Assembly: GCF_001578185.1 (NCBI RefSeq)
Contig: NZ_CP011008.1
Location: forward strand, 3,252,001 to 3,316,000
From: Peribacillus simplex
Lineage (GTDB): Bacteria; Bacillota; Bacilli; Bacillales; DSM-1321
DNA length: 64,000 nt
Reading direction: 5' to 3'
Both the position numbers and the translations under genes were made by a program. Below the pieces are notes generated by a model. The model did no database searches and was not told the origin of the DNA. It saw only the letters and a list, made by a program, of their open reading frames with translations. Below are positions 35,497-44,310 of the stretch, piece by piece. Every line of letters begins with the position of its first letter. Within the stretch, counting starts at the first letter, position 1.

Positions 35497-36789
35497 TCAA
35501 GGATATAAACGATTTAATAGACGTGGGAACGGAATGGTTTCACGGACATGTTCAACACCACTGATCCAAGCAACGGTACGTTCTAACCCCAAACCGAAGC
35601 CTGAATGCGGTACAGATCCGTATTTTCTTAATTCCATATACCATTTGTAAGCATCTTCGCTCAAGCCATGCTCATTGATTCTCTGTTCAAGCAATTCCTG
35701 ATCATGAATCCGCTCCGAGCCGCCAATTATTTCTCCGTACCCTTCCGGAGCAATCAAATCGGCACAAAGAACGACTTCTTCCCTGTCAGGAGCAGGCTGC
35801 ATATAAAAAGGTTTGATTTTGGTTGGATAATGAGTTATGAAGACTGGCTTATCATAACTTTCTGCTATCGCAGTTTCGTGCGGTGCTCCAAAATCATCAC
35901 CCCATTGGATATCATCAAATCCTTGTTCATGAAGGAACTTTATGGCTTCATCATATGTAATACGAGGGAAAGGAGCTTTAATTTGTTCAAGCTTCGCTGT
36001 GTCACGGCCCAGCGTATTCAACTCAAGCTGACAGTTTTTCAAAACAGATTGGATGATGGAAGATACGAATTGTTCCTGAACCTCCAGATTTTCTTTGAAT
36101 TCGATGAAAGCCATTTCTGGTTCAATCATCCAGAACTCGATTAAATGCCGTCTTGTTTTGGATTTTTCCGCCCTGAAAGTAGGTCCAAAGGAAAATACCT
36201 TCCCTAGTGCCATTGCTGCCGCTTCCATATAAAGCTGACCACTTTGTGAAAGATATGCATCCTCATCAAAGTATTTAGTGGCGAACAATTCACTCGTTCC
36301 CTCTGGTGCGCTTCCTGTTAAAATTGGGGGATCGACTTTAACGAAACCTTCTTCATTAAAGAATTCATATGTAGCACGGATTATTTCATTCCGGATTTTC
36401 ATGACTGCATGCTGTCGTTTTGAACGCAGCCACAAATGGCGGTTATCCATTAAGAATTCAGGACCATGTGCTTTAGGTGTAATGGGATAATCCAATGATT
36501 CATGAATGATTTCAATATCTTTCACTTGTAACTCAAAACCGAACGGCGAGCGTTCATCCTTTTGAATGACACCTGTTACATACAAGGATGTCTCTTGCGA
36601 AACCGATTTCGCACGTGCAAAAATTTCTTCACCCACATCAGCTTTCACGACGACACCTTGAATGAAACCTGAGCCATCACGGATTTGAAGGAATGCAATT
36701 TTACCACTGGAACGTTTGCTGGCAAGCCAGCCTCCAATGGTAACTTCTTGATCGACGAATTTGCTAGCATCTTTTATTGTAATTTTCAC
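35497..36789 (-). CDS. asnS: Asparaginyl-tRNA synthetase
   Basis: A 430-aa class IIb synthetase: N-terminal OB anticodon-binding domain (to about residue 100), then the catalytic core with motif 2 [21 protein letters not shown] and motif 3 [13 protein letters not shown]. It charges tRNA-Asn. The start is GTG, 7 nt after a GGAGGG site; the longer frame to 36804 begins inside the site. No T-box leader is visible upstream. In B. subtilis the next upstream gene is aspB, here displaced by 12 kb. Confidence 0.95.
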   Translation of the reverse strand: MKITIKDASKFVDQEVTIGGWLASKRSSGKIAFLQIRDGSGFIQGVVVKADVGEEIFARAKSVSQETSLYVTGVIQKDERSPFGFELQVKDIEIIHESLDYPITPKAHGPEFLMDNRHLWLRSKRQHAVMKIRNEIIRATYEFFNEEGFVKVDPPILTGSAPEGTSELFATKYFDEDAYLSQSGQLYMEAAAMALGKVFSFGPTFRAEKSKTRRHLIEFWMIEPEMAFIEFKENLEVQEQFVSSIIQSVLKNCQLELNTLGRDTAKLEQIKAPFPRITYDEAIKFLHEQGFDDIQWGDDFGAPHETAIAESYDKPVFITHYPTKIKPFYMQPAPDREEVVLCADLIAPEGYGEIIGGSERIHDQELLEQRINEHGLSEDAYKWYMELRKYGSVPHSGFGLGLERTVAWISGVEHVRETIPFPRLLNRLYP

Positions 36790-36804
36790 GGGATTTCCCT
36801 CCAA

Positions 36805-37066
36805 AAATAGCTTAACTCACTAGGAATTTACTCTACTTATTATACCCATTGCCCTGCTTACAAGCAAATAAATCAGGTTGCATGCCTTTTATATCACTCT
36901 TATCAATTTTTCGAGGTGTATCCGCCATATTGCACACTTCTTCACTAACGAATTTGTTGATATAGTATTTGCTCCATCCTAACTAAATGTTCAAGGCATT
37001 TTTCTGTTGAAACCCAACTTTTCCCCTAACAATTTTTACCTAATTATACTGAATAATCTAAAAATG
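36805..37066. other. Left junction of catabolic island, no gene
   Basis: This 260-bp A/T-rich stretch separates divergent asnS and hpaG. It should hold the asnS promoter. No integrase, tRNA or obvious direct repeat marks the junction. Confidence 0.45.
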
Positions 37067-37107
37067 TTGAACTTAAACAAAAAATCATATACGATATCAT
37101 ATATGAT
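37067..37107 (+). promoter_or_regulatory. hpaG promoter with tandem GntR-type operators
   Basis: A -35 TTGAAC (37067-37072) and -10 TACGAT (37090-37095) with 17-bp spacing precede hpaG. Two adjoining 12-bp sites, ATCATATACGAT (37084-37095) and the perfect palindrome ATCATATATGAT (37096-37107), cover the -10 and start site. Identical sites lie upstream of the GntR gene at the far end of the island. Binding here would block RNA polymerase. Confidence 0.75.
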
Positions 37108-37133
37108 TAATAAAAAATCAAGGGGGATTGTCC

Positions 37134-37922
37134 ATGGCAAAAGCAAGAGTGAAACTAAAGAAGTCAGATTATTCGGAAGAAATGGATATATTGTCGGACG
37201 GTTATATATTAAAGAACGGTGATAAATACGATGTATCCCAAATAAAGGTGGATATCCCTATTTCAGGGACTGTATATGGGACATTATTAAACTATAAAGG
37301 ATCATTGGAAGCATTGAAGGAAAAGATCGGCCACCCTCCTTATAATGAGCCTCCTAAAGGGCCGATCCTTTATATTAAACCTAGAAACACGTTTTCTTCT
37401 TTTTCAACTCCAGTTCCCCTTCCAAATGGTATACCTGAATTGGAAATCGGGGCGGCCCTTGGAATAGTGATCAATAAAACGGCCACTAGGGTCAAGAAAG
37501 AACATGCATCGGATTATATAGAAGGTTTTACGATCGTCAATGATATTAGCATTCCGCATGAAAGCGTTTACCGTCCTGCGATTCGTTATAAAGCCCGAGA
37601 TGGATTTTGCCCGATCGGCCCCTGGGTCGTATCCAAGGAATCCATATCCAACCCCGATTCATTAGGAATCCGTGTATTTATAAATGGGGAGCTCAGGCAA
37701 GAAAATTCAACTGTAAATCTAATTCGCTCCATTTCCCACCTCATTGAGGATGTAACAGACTTCATGACTCTGAATTCGGGTGACGTCCTTCTAGTTGGAG
37801 TTCCTGAGAATGCACCACTGGCAAAAGCCGATGATCATATTAGAATTGAAATTGACGAAATCGGATATTTGGAAAATACAATCATTTCGGAAGTAAAGCT
37901 ATCAAAGGAGGGGGTTTTATGA
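37134..37922 (+). CDS. hpaG: HpaG-type isomerase/decarboxylase, first FAH-family half
   Basis: A 262-aa fumarylacetoacetase-fold protein. It has metal-ligand-like PELEIGAALG and IVNDISIPHESVYRPAIRYK, matching one half of enteric HpaG (HpcE), the bifunctional enzyme that decarboxylates and isomerises the ring-cleavage product in 4-hydroxyphenylacetate breakdown. The usual TGTPEG loop is replaced by VGVPENAP, so it may be a partner with altered activity. Start at the ATG 7 nt after AGGGGG. It overlaps the next gene by ATGA. Confidence 0.8.
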   Translation: MAKARVKLKKSDYSEEMDILSDGYILKNGDKYDVSQIKVDIPISGTVYGTLLNYKGSLEALKEKIGHPPYNEPPKGPILYIKPRNTFSSFSTPVPLPNGIPELEIGAALGIVINKTATRVKKEHASDYIEGFTIVNDISIPHESVYRPAIRYKARDGFCPIGPWVVSKESISNPDSLGIRVFINGELRQENSTVNLIRSISHLIEDVTDFMTLNSGDVLLVGVPENAPLAKADDHIRIEIDEIGYLENTIISEVKLSKEGVL

Positions 37923-38707
37923 AGAGAGCCCGTGTAGCCTATGCAGGTGCCATACATCTAGCAAGTGAATATAATGGCCGGCTTCAATTGACGGATGGCC
38001 GGTTTGTCAATGAGCAAGATGTTGTCTGGCTTCCCCCGGTGGAACCCCGTACTGTATTCGCGCTTGGCTTGAATTATGCCGACCATGCGAAGGAGCTGGC
38101 TTTTAAAGCCCCGGAAGAACCCCTTGCGTTCTTAAAAGGGCCAAATACCTTTATCGGGCACCGGGGACAGACAAGACGGCCTTCTGATGCATCTTATATG
38201 CATTATGAATGTGAACTGGCAGTCGTCATCGGTAAAAAGGCGAAGAACATAAAAAAAGTAGACGCCTTTAAGTATGTAAGTGGATATACCATTGCAAATG
38301 ATTATGCAATACGGGATTATCTGGAGAATTACTACCGGCCAAACTTAAAGGTCAAAAATCGCGATACCTGCACCCCAATTGGACCGTGGCTAGTGGATGC
38401 CGAAGATATTCCAGATCCTTCGAATCTTTCCATCAAGACATACGTCAACAAAAAATTGACTCAGGAAGGCAACACGAAAGACATGATATTCAGCATTGCT
38501 GATTTAATTGAATATTTCAGCGGCTTCATGACATTGAGTCCAGGCGATATCATATTGACAGGCACACCCGAAGGATTGGCGGATACTGCTGTAGGTGATG
38601 AAATCACCACTGAAATTGAAGGTATCGGAAAACTCGTTAGCACAATAGTCGGTGATGATATATTTAGAGAAGACGGGGATCGGTCGCATTTAAAAATTCA
38701 TAATTAA
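37919..38707 (+). CDS. hpaG: HpaG-type isomerase/decarboxylase, second FAH-family half
   Basis: A 262-aa FAH-family protein with intact metal ligands (YECELAVVIGKKAK, then NDYAIRDY), NRDTCTPIGPWLV and the loop LTGTPEGLAD. It probably acts on 5-carboxymethyl-2-hydroxymuconate-derived intermediates with its upstream homologue; enteric HpaG carries both halves in one chain. The ATG overlaps the preceding stop (ATGA), so the two halves should be made in equal amounts. Confidence 0.85.
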   Translation: MKRARVAYAGAIHLASEYNGRLQLTDGRFVNEQDVVWLPPVEPRTVFALGLNYADHAKELAFKAPEEPLAFLKGPNTFIGHRGQTRRPSDASYMHYECELAVVIGKKAKNIKKVDAFKYVSGYTIANDYAIRDYLENYYRPNLKVKNRDTCTPIGPWLVDAEDIPDPSNLSIKTYVNKKLTQEGNTKDMIFSIADLIEYFSGFMTLSPGDIILTGTPEGLADTAVGDEITTEIEGIGKLVSTIVGDDIFREDGDRSHLKIHN

Positions 38708-38724
38708 CGGAAGGGAAGGATCAC

Positions 38725-39108
38725 ATGCCTCATATAATTATAGAATATACCGATAATATCAAAGATGAACTCCAGATTGACGGTTTGTTAAAGAAAGTGA
38801 ATGATGTATTAATCTCCTATCCTTCCATCTTTCCAATTGGAGGCATTCGATCTCGAGCCATTGAATTAAAGCATTATCGTGTTGCCGATGGTTCAGAGGA
38901 TGATGCCTTTGTTCATGCCATACTAAAAATTGGCGCTGGACGCCATGACAAGGCTAAAACCAAAGTATGTGACCACCTTTTTGAAACGCTGGAGTCCCAT
39001 TTGGCAGCCCTCTTCTCAAAGAGATATCTTGCCCTTTCCATGGAGCTTACGGAATTCAGTGATTTTGGCACATATAAAAAGAATAATATCCATAACCGAT
39101 TTAAATAA
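38725..39108 (+). CDS. hpaF: 5-carboxymethyl-2-hydroxymuconate isomerase
   Basis: A 127-aa tautomerase-superfamily protein. The catalytic Pro2 follows the initiator in MPHIIIEYTDNI, and the central SRAIELKHYRVADG and HAILKIGAGR match CHMI (HpaF/HpcD). It isomerises 5-carboxymethyl-2-hydroxymuconate. A GGAAGGGA site precedes the ATG. It is the last gene of the plus-strand hpaG-hpaG-hpaF operon, followed by a hairpin. Confidence 0.9.
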   Translation: MPHIIIEYTDNIKDELQIDGLLKKVNDVLISYPSIFPIGGIRSRAIELKHYRVADGSEDDAFVHAILKIGAGRHDKAKTKVCDHLFETLESHLAALFSKRYLALSMELTEFSDFGTYKKNNIHNRFK

Positions 39109-39122
39109 AAGATTTCATATTT

Positions 39123-39153
39123 AAAGGCCTTCCTGAGCATCGGGAAGGCCTTT
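39123..39153. terminator. Bidirectional terminator hpaF/hpaB
   Basis: AAAGGCCTTCC (39123-39133) pairs with GGGAAGGCCTTT (39142-39153) between the convergent genes. Confidence 0.85.
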
Positions 39154-39176
39154 ATGGTTACATACTGCTACAGGGC

Positions 39177-40649
39177 TCAGTTGATTTCTGCAAGATTTTC
39201 AGCACGGTTTAAGAACTCCTTGACACGGTCCACATATTCCTGTTTATCATAGCCAGAATATAAAGCGCTGGCCATGCGAACCGGATCCCCAAAAAAGAAG
39301 CGCTCATATAGTGTTTGCCTAGTTCCAAATGAACTCATGCATACATCCCATGCGAGACGATACAGTTTAACTCTGTCATACGCCCCGCCATTAGCGGATT
39401 GAAGGTATTTATCCAAATCCGGTCGAAGCTCCGAATTGAAATCGGCTTCATTTGGTATCGCCATTAAGCCACTAGCCCCAAGAAGCTGCATGATTTCACT
39501 GAATCTAGGGTAAATCTTTGGATAATAATTACGGGCAATGTTTAACGGTGTGAAATCCGGTGTCATTATTCCCCACTTATCCACTTTTGCGTTTGCCTCC
39601 GAAGCTGTAATGAAAGCTTTTACCGTTTCAAGTGCTATGATGACTTCCGAAATTTTCTCCTGAACATGCTGGTATTGCCCAATATTGATCGTTTCCACCA
39701 TTAGTTGCAAAATACCCAGAATGAACTCGGTTTTGACAATATTCTTCGATACCACCTGATGGGTCATATGAACAACCGCATTGCTTTCATTATAAGCCTG
39801 GTTGCAAATGCCGACATCCCCATATGCGAATACCCGGTTCCAAGGAACGACTACATCATCAAAAACGATTATAGTATCCATTTCTTCAAATCGTGAGCCA
39901 AGTGGATGGTCAAAATTTGATTTGCCATAGTCGAATGATTCACGACAGATGAATTTTACCCCCGGTGTATTATTCGGTATGGAGAATGCGAATGCATAAG
40001 GGTTTTCTTCTTCTGATTGTTTAAGCAACGTTGAAGGAAAAACCATGATTTCATCCGTAATTCCGCCTTGTGTAGCTAATAATCTGGCTCCCTTTATAAT
40101 TAGCCCTTCTGAATCCTTGCCAGCAATCCGTGCAGCGATGTAAGGGTCCGGAAGCTTTGCCGCACTAACTCCCCTATTAACCTGTGGTTGAATCAGCGTA
40201 TGTGTCAACGACAAATCCATTTCCCGGCAGAGCTCATAGTAATCTTTCATATTTTTAGCAAATGCCGAATCCTGAGTGCCGAACATATCCGCCGCAGAAC
40301 CATACGCCATCATCCCACTGTTGATGTAATCAGGGGAACGTCCCATCATTCCATTATTATGTCTTGCCCATTCTTGAATCATTTTCCTCCTTTTTTCAAG
40401 ATCTTCCTTAGTCCGGGGCTGCATGAATGAGGCCCCTACACTTTCATTGGAGGTTGGTGAAATATAAGTCATGATATCTTTTTTCCCGGGATCATGCTGG
40501 AGGTCATATAATTCGGCCTGTGTTTTCATGACCCCTTTAAAAGCTGGGTGTTCACTGATTTTATCTTTTACTTGCTCCCCATTTATCCATACGTTCGCCT
40601 TTGCGTTGTCTACCCTATTAATATATTCTTCACCTGTTTTTGCCGGCAT
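39177..40649 (-). CDS. hpaB: 4-hydroxyphenylacetate 3-monooxygenase, large component
   Basis: A 490-aa HpaB-family flavin-dependent aromatic hydroxylase of acyl-CoA-dehydrogenase-like fold. Landmarks are the start GEEYINRVDNAKANVWINGE, the central HPLGSRFEEMDTIIVFDDV with VPWNRVFAYG, and ASGLMAIPNEADF near the C-terminus. It adds a second ring hydroxyl, making homoprotocatechuate, and needs reduced flavin from a partner reductase (HpaC), not found in this window. It is divergent from the LysR gene. Family members can also act on other phenols. Confidence 0.88.
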   Translation of the reverse strand: MPAKTGEEYINRVDNAKANVWINGEQVKDKISEHPAFKGVMKTQAELYDLQHDPGKKDIMTYISPTSNESVGASFMQPRTKEDLEKRRKMIQEWARHNNGMMGRSPDYINSGMMAYGSAADMFGTQDSAFAKNMKDYYELCREMDLSLTHTLIQPQVNRGVSAAKLPDPYIAARIAGKDSEGLIIKGARLLATQGGITDEIMVFPSTLLKQSEEENPYAFAFSIPNNTPGVKFICRESFDYGKSNFDHPLGSRFEEMDTIIVFDDVVVPWNRVFAYGDVGICNQAYNESNAVVHMTHQVVSKNIVKTEFILGILQLMVETINIGQYQHVQEKISEVIIALETVKAFITASEANAKVDKWGIMTPDFTPLNIARNYYPKIYPRFSEIMQLLGASGLMAIPNEADFNSELRPDLDKYLQSANGGAYDRVKLYRLAWDVCMSSFGTRQTLYERFFFGDPVRMASALYSGYDKQEYVDRVKEFLNRAENLAEIN

Positions 40650-40718
40650 GATTGCATCCCCCTTTAAAATAAATGAAGCGTTTACAATTAAAAAATTCCA
40701 AATATTGAGTTAATTCCT

Positions 40719-40742
40719 ATAACAAAATATACCATGTGTTAT
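40719..40742. promoter_or_regulatory. Candidate LysR-type operator, hpaB/lysR
   Basis: ATAACA (40719-40724) and TGTTAT (40737-40742) form a perfect inverted pair 12 bp apart in the divergent intergenic region. This fits the dyad of a LysR regulator controlling itself and hpaB. A TATAAT box lies at 40751-40756. Confidence 0.5.
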
Positions 40743-40807
40743 GATATATATATAATACTTAAAAAATTCAATATGTATATGTAAATCATATGTATGAGGT
40801 GTATATA

Positions 40808-41677
40808 ATGGACATCCGGCAGTTAAAGTATTTTGTGACCATCGTTCAGGAAAAACAAGTAACAAAAGCCGCAAAAAAATTACATATGGCCCAACCGCCT
40901 CTTAGCCAGCAGCTTAAATTAATGGAAATGGAAATCGGTGAAAAGCTTTTCGATCGGAATGGAAAGAAACTTGAACTCACTGAAACTGGCAAGGTCCTAT
41001 ATAAAAAAGCTGAAGCTCTATTAAACCAGTTTGAAGAATCCCTACTGGAAGTGAAGGAAGTCAGTAAAGGTGTAAAGGGCACTCTTTCCATAGGATCTGT
41101 AAAAACTTGCTTTTCTTACATTCCGCAAAGGATGAGAACCTTTAGAGTTGAATACCCTGACATACGCTTCAAGTTAATGGAAGGAGATACGTTCCGTTTG
41201 ACGGAAGGCTTAATAAACAGGGAAATCGAGTTGGCCATTGTACGGCTTCCTATTAATGGTAAGCAATTCTCAGCGATTAACCTTCAGCCGGAAGATTTTG
41301 TGCTTGTCACCCCAAAAGATTGGGATATCCCAGACTCCATTGAATTTAAACATATTAAAGAATTTCCCCTTTTATTGCTGCATAGGGTTAGCGGTCAAGG
41401 TACTTATGAACTTATCGTGGATGAATGCTTCAGACATGGATTTGAACCTGCCATTGTATGTGAATGTCCTGATGCAGCAATGATATTATCTTTAGTGAAA
41501 GAAGGAATAGGTGCTACTATCATGCCGCGCACCACCTCTAAATCTTTTTCAACTCAGGGTATAAAAATAGTCGAATTCAAAGATTGTGCAGTAAAATCGG
41601 AAGCCGCCCTTATATGGCTCGAAGACCGCTACCTTTCCAAAGGCGCCGTCAAATTTCTAGAAACTTTTTCTGAATGA
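40808..41677 (+). CDS. LysR-family transcriptional regulator
   Basis: A 289-aa LysR regulator: winged helix-turn-helix at the N-terminus (QVTKAAKKLHMAQPPLSQQL), a linker helix, then the periplasmic-binding-like effector domain starting GTLSIGSVKTCFSYIP. It is divergent from hpaB and probably activates it in response to an aromatic acid. The start ATG (40808) lies 7 nt after GAGGTG; an ORF from 40790 is longer but lacks a ribosome site. Confidence 0.9.
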   Translation: MDIRQLKYFVTIVQEKQVTKAAKKLHMAQPPLSQQLKLMEMEIGEKLFDRNGKKLELTETGKVLYKKAEALLNQFEESLLEVKEVSKGVKGTLSIGSVKTCFSYIPQRMRTFRVEYPDIRFKLMEGDTFRLTEGLINREIELAIVRLPINGKQFSAINLQPEDFVLVTPKDWDIPDSIEFKHIKEFPLLLLHRVSGQGTYELIVDECFRHGFEPAIVCECPDAAMILSLVKEGIGATIMPRTTSKSFSTQGIKIVEFKDCAVKSEAALIWLEDRYLSKGAVKFLETFSE

Positions 41678-41835
41678 GTTGCCATTATCCATGGATCTTC
41701 ATTTCATTTATACTCATTCATCGATCAATTTTGTGTGGATTTGAATTTTATCCAATAAAAGGGGGAAAACCACCTTTAGATAGATGGCTGATTTTTCCCA
41801 GTTCATTCACAAGGGCAGGTATGCTTTTACATCCT

Positions 41836-43401
41836 TCAATGTCGCACAACACCCTTAACGTCATGTCCAGTATTGGACTTTACAAGGATTTCATTAAAAT
41901 TATCTTTTGTTACCGTTTTTAAATTTGCCCGGCGGTTACCGAACAGAGCACCTAAATAACATGCCAGGAACCCAAGCGGAATGGACACAATCCCTGGTGA
42001 ATTCAAAGGGAAAATCGGGTTACCTGTAATTATGGTGGCACCCGGAACAGGGTTCCAGACATTTGGACTTAAGGCTACGAGCAAAAGTGTACCTAAAAGA
42101 CCAGTCATCATACCGACTATTGCACCGGTTTTATTGAATTTTTTCCAATAGATCGTAAGAAGGATGACTGGCAAATTCGAACTTGCGGCCAATGTAAAGG
42201 CAATCGATGCTAGAAACGCTACATTGAATTCCTGCAGACCTAATGATAAAACGATCGCAAGCGCCGTCACACCTACGGAAGCCCATCTTGCCATCTTCAT
42301 TTGCTGTTTTTCCGTCGCTTTTCCATCTTTTAATATTTCATTATAAAAGTCATGTGAAAAAGCCGTAGCACCTGTTAACACGATTCCTGCAACTACTGCG
42401 AGTATCGTTGCAAAGGAAACCGCTGCAATAAAGGCGAATAAAATGTCCCCGCCCACAAGTTGGGCCAATAATGGTGCAGCCATGTTCCCTGCTGGGTTTG
42501 CAGCAATGATATTCGGTGTTCCAACCAACTTCGCTGCACCGAACCCGAGAAAAATGACCATGATGTGAAAAGCACCCATAATCCACATCACCCAAACAAC
42601 CGACTTTCTTGCCACTTGTGCATTCGGGACAGTCAAAAAACGTATTAAAATGTGAGGCAGACCTGCTGTTCCTAGAATAAGGCCTAGTGACAAGGAAGCT
42701 GCATCCCAACCACTGGCATATTTAATACCTGCCTTCAAATAGTCCGCACCCATAGGTGTCGCTGTTTTCATATCCGAGAAAATTCCGACGAAGTTAAAAT
42801 TCAACTTCCACATGACAATCATGAATAATATAAACACCCCGCCAATTAACAGGATGGCTTTAATGATCTGCACCCAACTCGTTGCAGTCATCCCTCCAAA
42901 TAGAACAAATACCAACATTGCAATACCTACGATGATAACAGATGCATTATACGGGATGTCTAAAAGCAATTTAAATAAAGCACCTGCCGCAACAAGTTGA
43001 CCCAGCATGTACATGACTGATATCACCAGAGTATTAAAGGCGGTCACTCCCCGGACCTGTTTATACTTAAACCTCGTAGTCACCATATCGGCCAATGTGT
43101 ATTTTCCTAAGTTCCGTAAAGGTTCAGCCACTAGGAATAAAACGACCAGGAACGAAACAAGTGCCCCATACATCAGGAAAAACCCATCATACCCCGTTAG
43201 GGAAAATGCCCCAATCAATCCTAAAAAAGTTGAAGCAGACATAAAATCCCCGGCCAATGCGAGTCCATTTTGCCTAGCTGTCAACCCGCCCCCTGCCGTA
43301 TAAAAAGAACCTGCCGTTTTAGTTTTTTTGGATGCGAAATACGTGATGAAAAGGGTGCCTATCGACATTAGCGCAAATAGAATAATAACTGTCCAATTCA
43401 T
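41836..43401 (-). CDS. Sodium:solute symporter (acetate/aromatic-acid type)
   Basis: A 521-aa SSS-family protein with about 13 membrane helices. The family signatures are GLALAGDFMSASTFLGLIG, the GGMTATSWVQIIKA region and the AAVSFATILAVVAGIVLTGA helix. It resembles ActP/MctC monocarboxylate symporters. The DUF485 gene directly upstream is the usual ActP partner. In this island the likely substrate is 4-hydroxyphenylacetate or a related acid (inference). Confidence 0.85.
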   Translation of the reverse strand: MNWTVIILFALMSIGTLFITYFASKKTKTAGSFYTAGGGLTARQNGLALAGDFMSASTFLGLIGAFSLTGYDGFFLMYGALVSFLVVLFLVAEPLRNLGKYTLADMVTTRFKYKQVRGVTAFNTLVISVMYMLGQLVAAGALFKLLLDIPYNASVIIVGIAMLVFVLFGGMTATSWVQIIKAILLIGGVFILFMIVMWKLNFNFVGIFSDMKTATPMGADYLKAGIKYASGWDAASLSLGLILGTAGLPHILIRFLTVPNAQVARKSVVWVMWIMGAFHIMVIFLGFGAAKLVGTPNIIAANPAGNMAAPLLAQLVGGDILFAFIAAVSFATILAVVAGIVLTGATAFSHDFYNEILKDGKATEKQQMKMARWASVGVTALAIVLSLGLQEFNVAFLASIAFTLAASSNLPVILLTIYWKKFNKTGAIVGMMTGLLGTLLLVALSPNVWNPVPGATIITGNPIFPLNSPGIVSIPLGFLACYLGALFGNRRANLKTVTKDNFNEILVKSNTGHDVKGVVRH

Positions 43402-43402
43402 G

Positions 43403-43744
43403 TTAAAGCCCTTCTTTCTCGATGATTTTTTTTATTTGTTCATCGATTCTTTCTGATTTCCTTACATATATGCTGCAAACCCCTACAGACATAACCGTAA
43501 TGGAGACACCGTACACCCACGCCCATGTTATGTCTCCAATGAAAGGGTGATCCAGGATATCCGTGTAAAAAACTAAGAAGGGCAGCAGAAGGGAATACCC
43601 CATAAAAAAAATCGTAAAAGGAATGACAAATTTCTTTTTATCGGAAATCATCTGCTGAAACTCTTTGGAAACAACAATCTTTTCATAATCCAATAGCTTG
43701 GTTTGTTCCGATTCTTCAGGGTTTTGTTTTTCAAACTGTACCAT
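43403..43744 (-). CDS. DUF485 membrane protein
   Basis: A 113-aa protein with two membrane helices (FVIPFTIFFMGYSLLLPFLV and WAWVYGVSITVMSVGVCSIYV) and charged ends, as in the YjcH/DUF485 family found next to ActP-type symporters. Its stop is 1 nt from the symporter start, so they are translationally coupled. The ATG at 43744 follows an AGAGGTGTGAAG site; the upstream part of the frame is leader. Confidence 0.87.
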   Translation of the reverse strand: MVQFEKQNPEESEQTKLLDYEKIVVSKEFQQMISDKKKFVIPFTIFFMGYSLLLPFLVFYTDILDHPFIGDITWAWVYGVSITVMSVGVCSIYVRKSERIDEQIKKIIEKEGL

Positions 43745-43940
43745 CACTTCACACCTCTTCTGGCATTTATATTTCCAAGGACGGTAACCTAGCAAAAGTA
43801 TTGATCTTCACCATTGTAAGCAGCTCTCCTCAATATGGGATATAGGCTCCCCTCCTCATCCAAATGCAAGGCCATTGTAAAGATTTCAAATGAACTGCAA
43901 GTCAGCGGATAAAAAAAATCTACTGTAAGAGGTTCTAAGG

Positions 43941-44270
43941 TCAGGCTCCTTTTGCTCCTTGATTCACAACCCGAATTCCTTCCGTGACGCTTACAGATAG
44001 GGCAGCAGTAAGTACCCACTGCTGCCCTGCCCCAGACCACATATCTTTTAGTAGGCATGCACTTTCTTTATAGACTTGGCCCTTAACGACTATAAAGGTT
44101 CCAACACCTATTTCCTGCATTACTTTTTGCTCTAATGGAGTTATGTTGGGGTGTTGATCGCCATCCATGATTTGTCTTGCGTGTGGAAAAAATGTCATGA
44201 CCGCCAATTTCAAATCTTGCTGTAATGCAATGCTTTTTGGCTTATAAATGCTTGAGTGTCAAGTCAGTTT
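43941..44270 (-). pseudogene. Unidentified, probably decayed reading frame
   Basis: A stop-to-stop frame of about 105 codons reads like protein (DGDQHPNITPLEQKVMQEIG, GTFIVVKGQVYKES), but it lacks a convincing start codon or ribosome site; the best start is a bare TTG at 44213. A second frame at 43789-44058 overlaps its end. It lies in the 566-bp gap between hpaD and the DUF485 gene and may be the relic of an island gene. I do not recognise the family. Confidence 0.35.
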
Positions 44271-44310
44271 TAATGGGACGCTCGCCCCTTCACCCTAATC
44301 CCTGCTTCAT

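Noticed and set aside
36790..37066. T-box leader for asnS
   Set aside because: No AGGGTGG-type antiterminator motif or leader hairpin series was found upstream of asnS.
43789..44058. 89-codon minus-strand frame
   Set aside because: Overlaps the other unidentified frame, has no ribosome site and reads as random Cys/Arg-rich sequence at its start.
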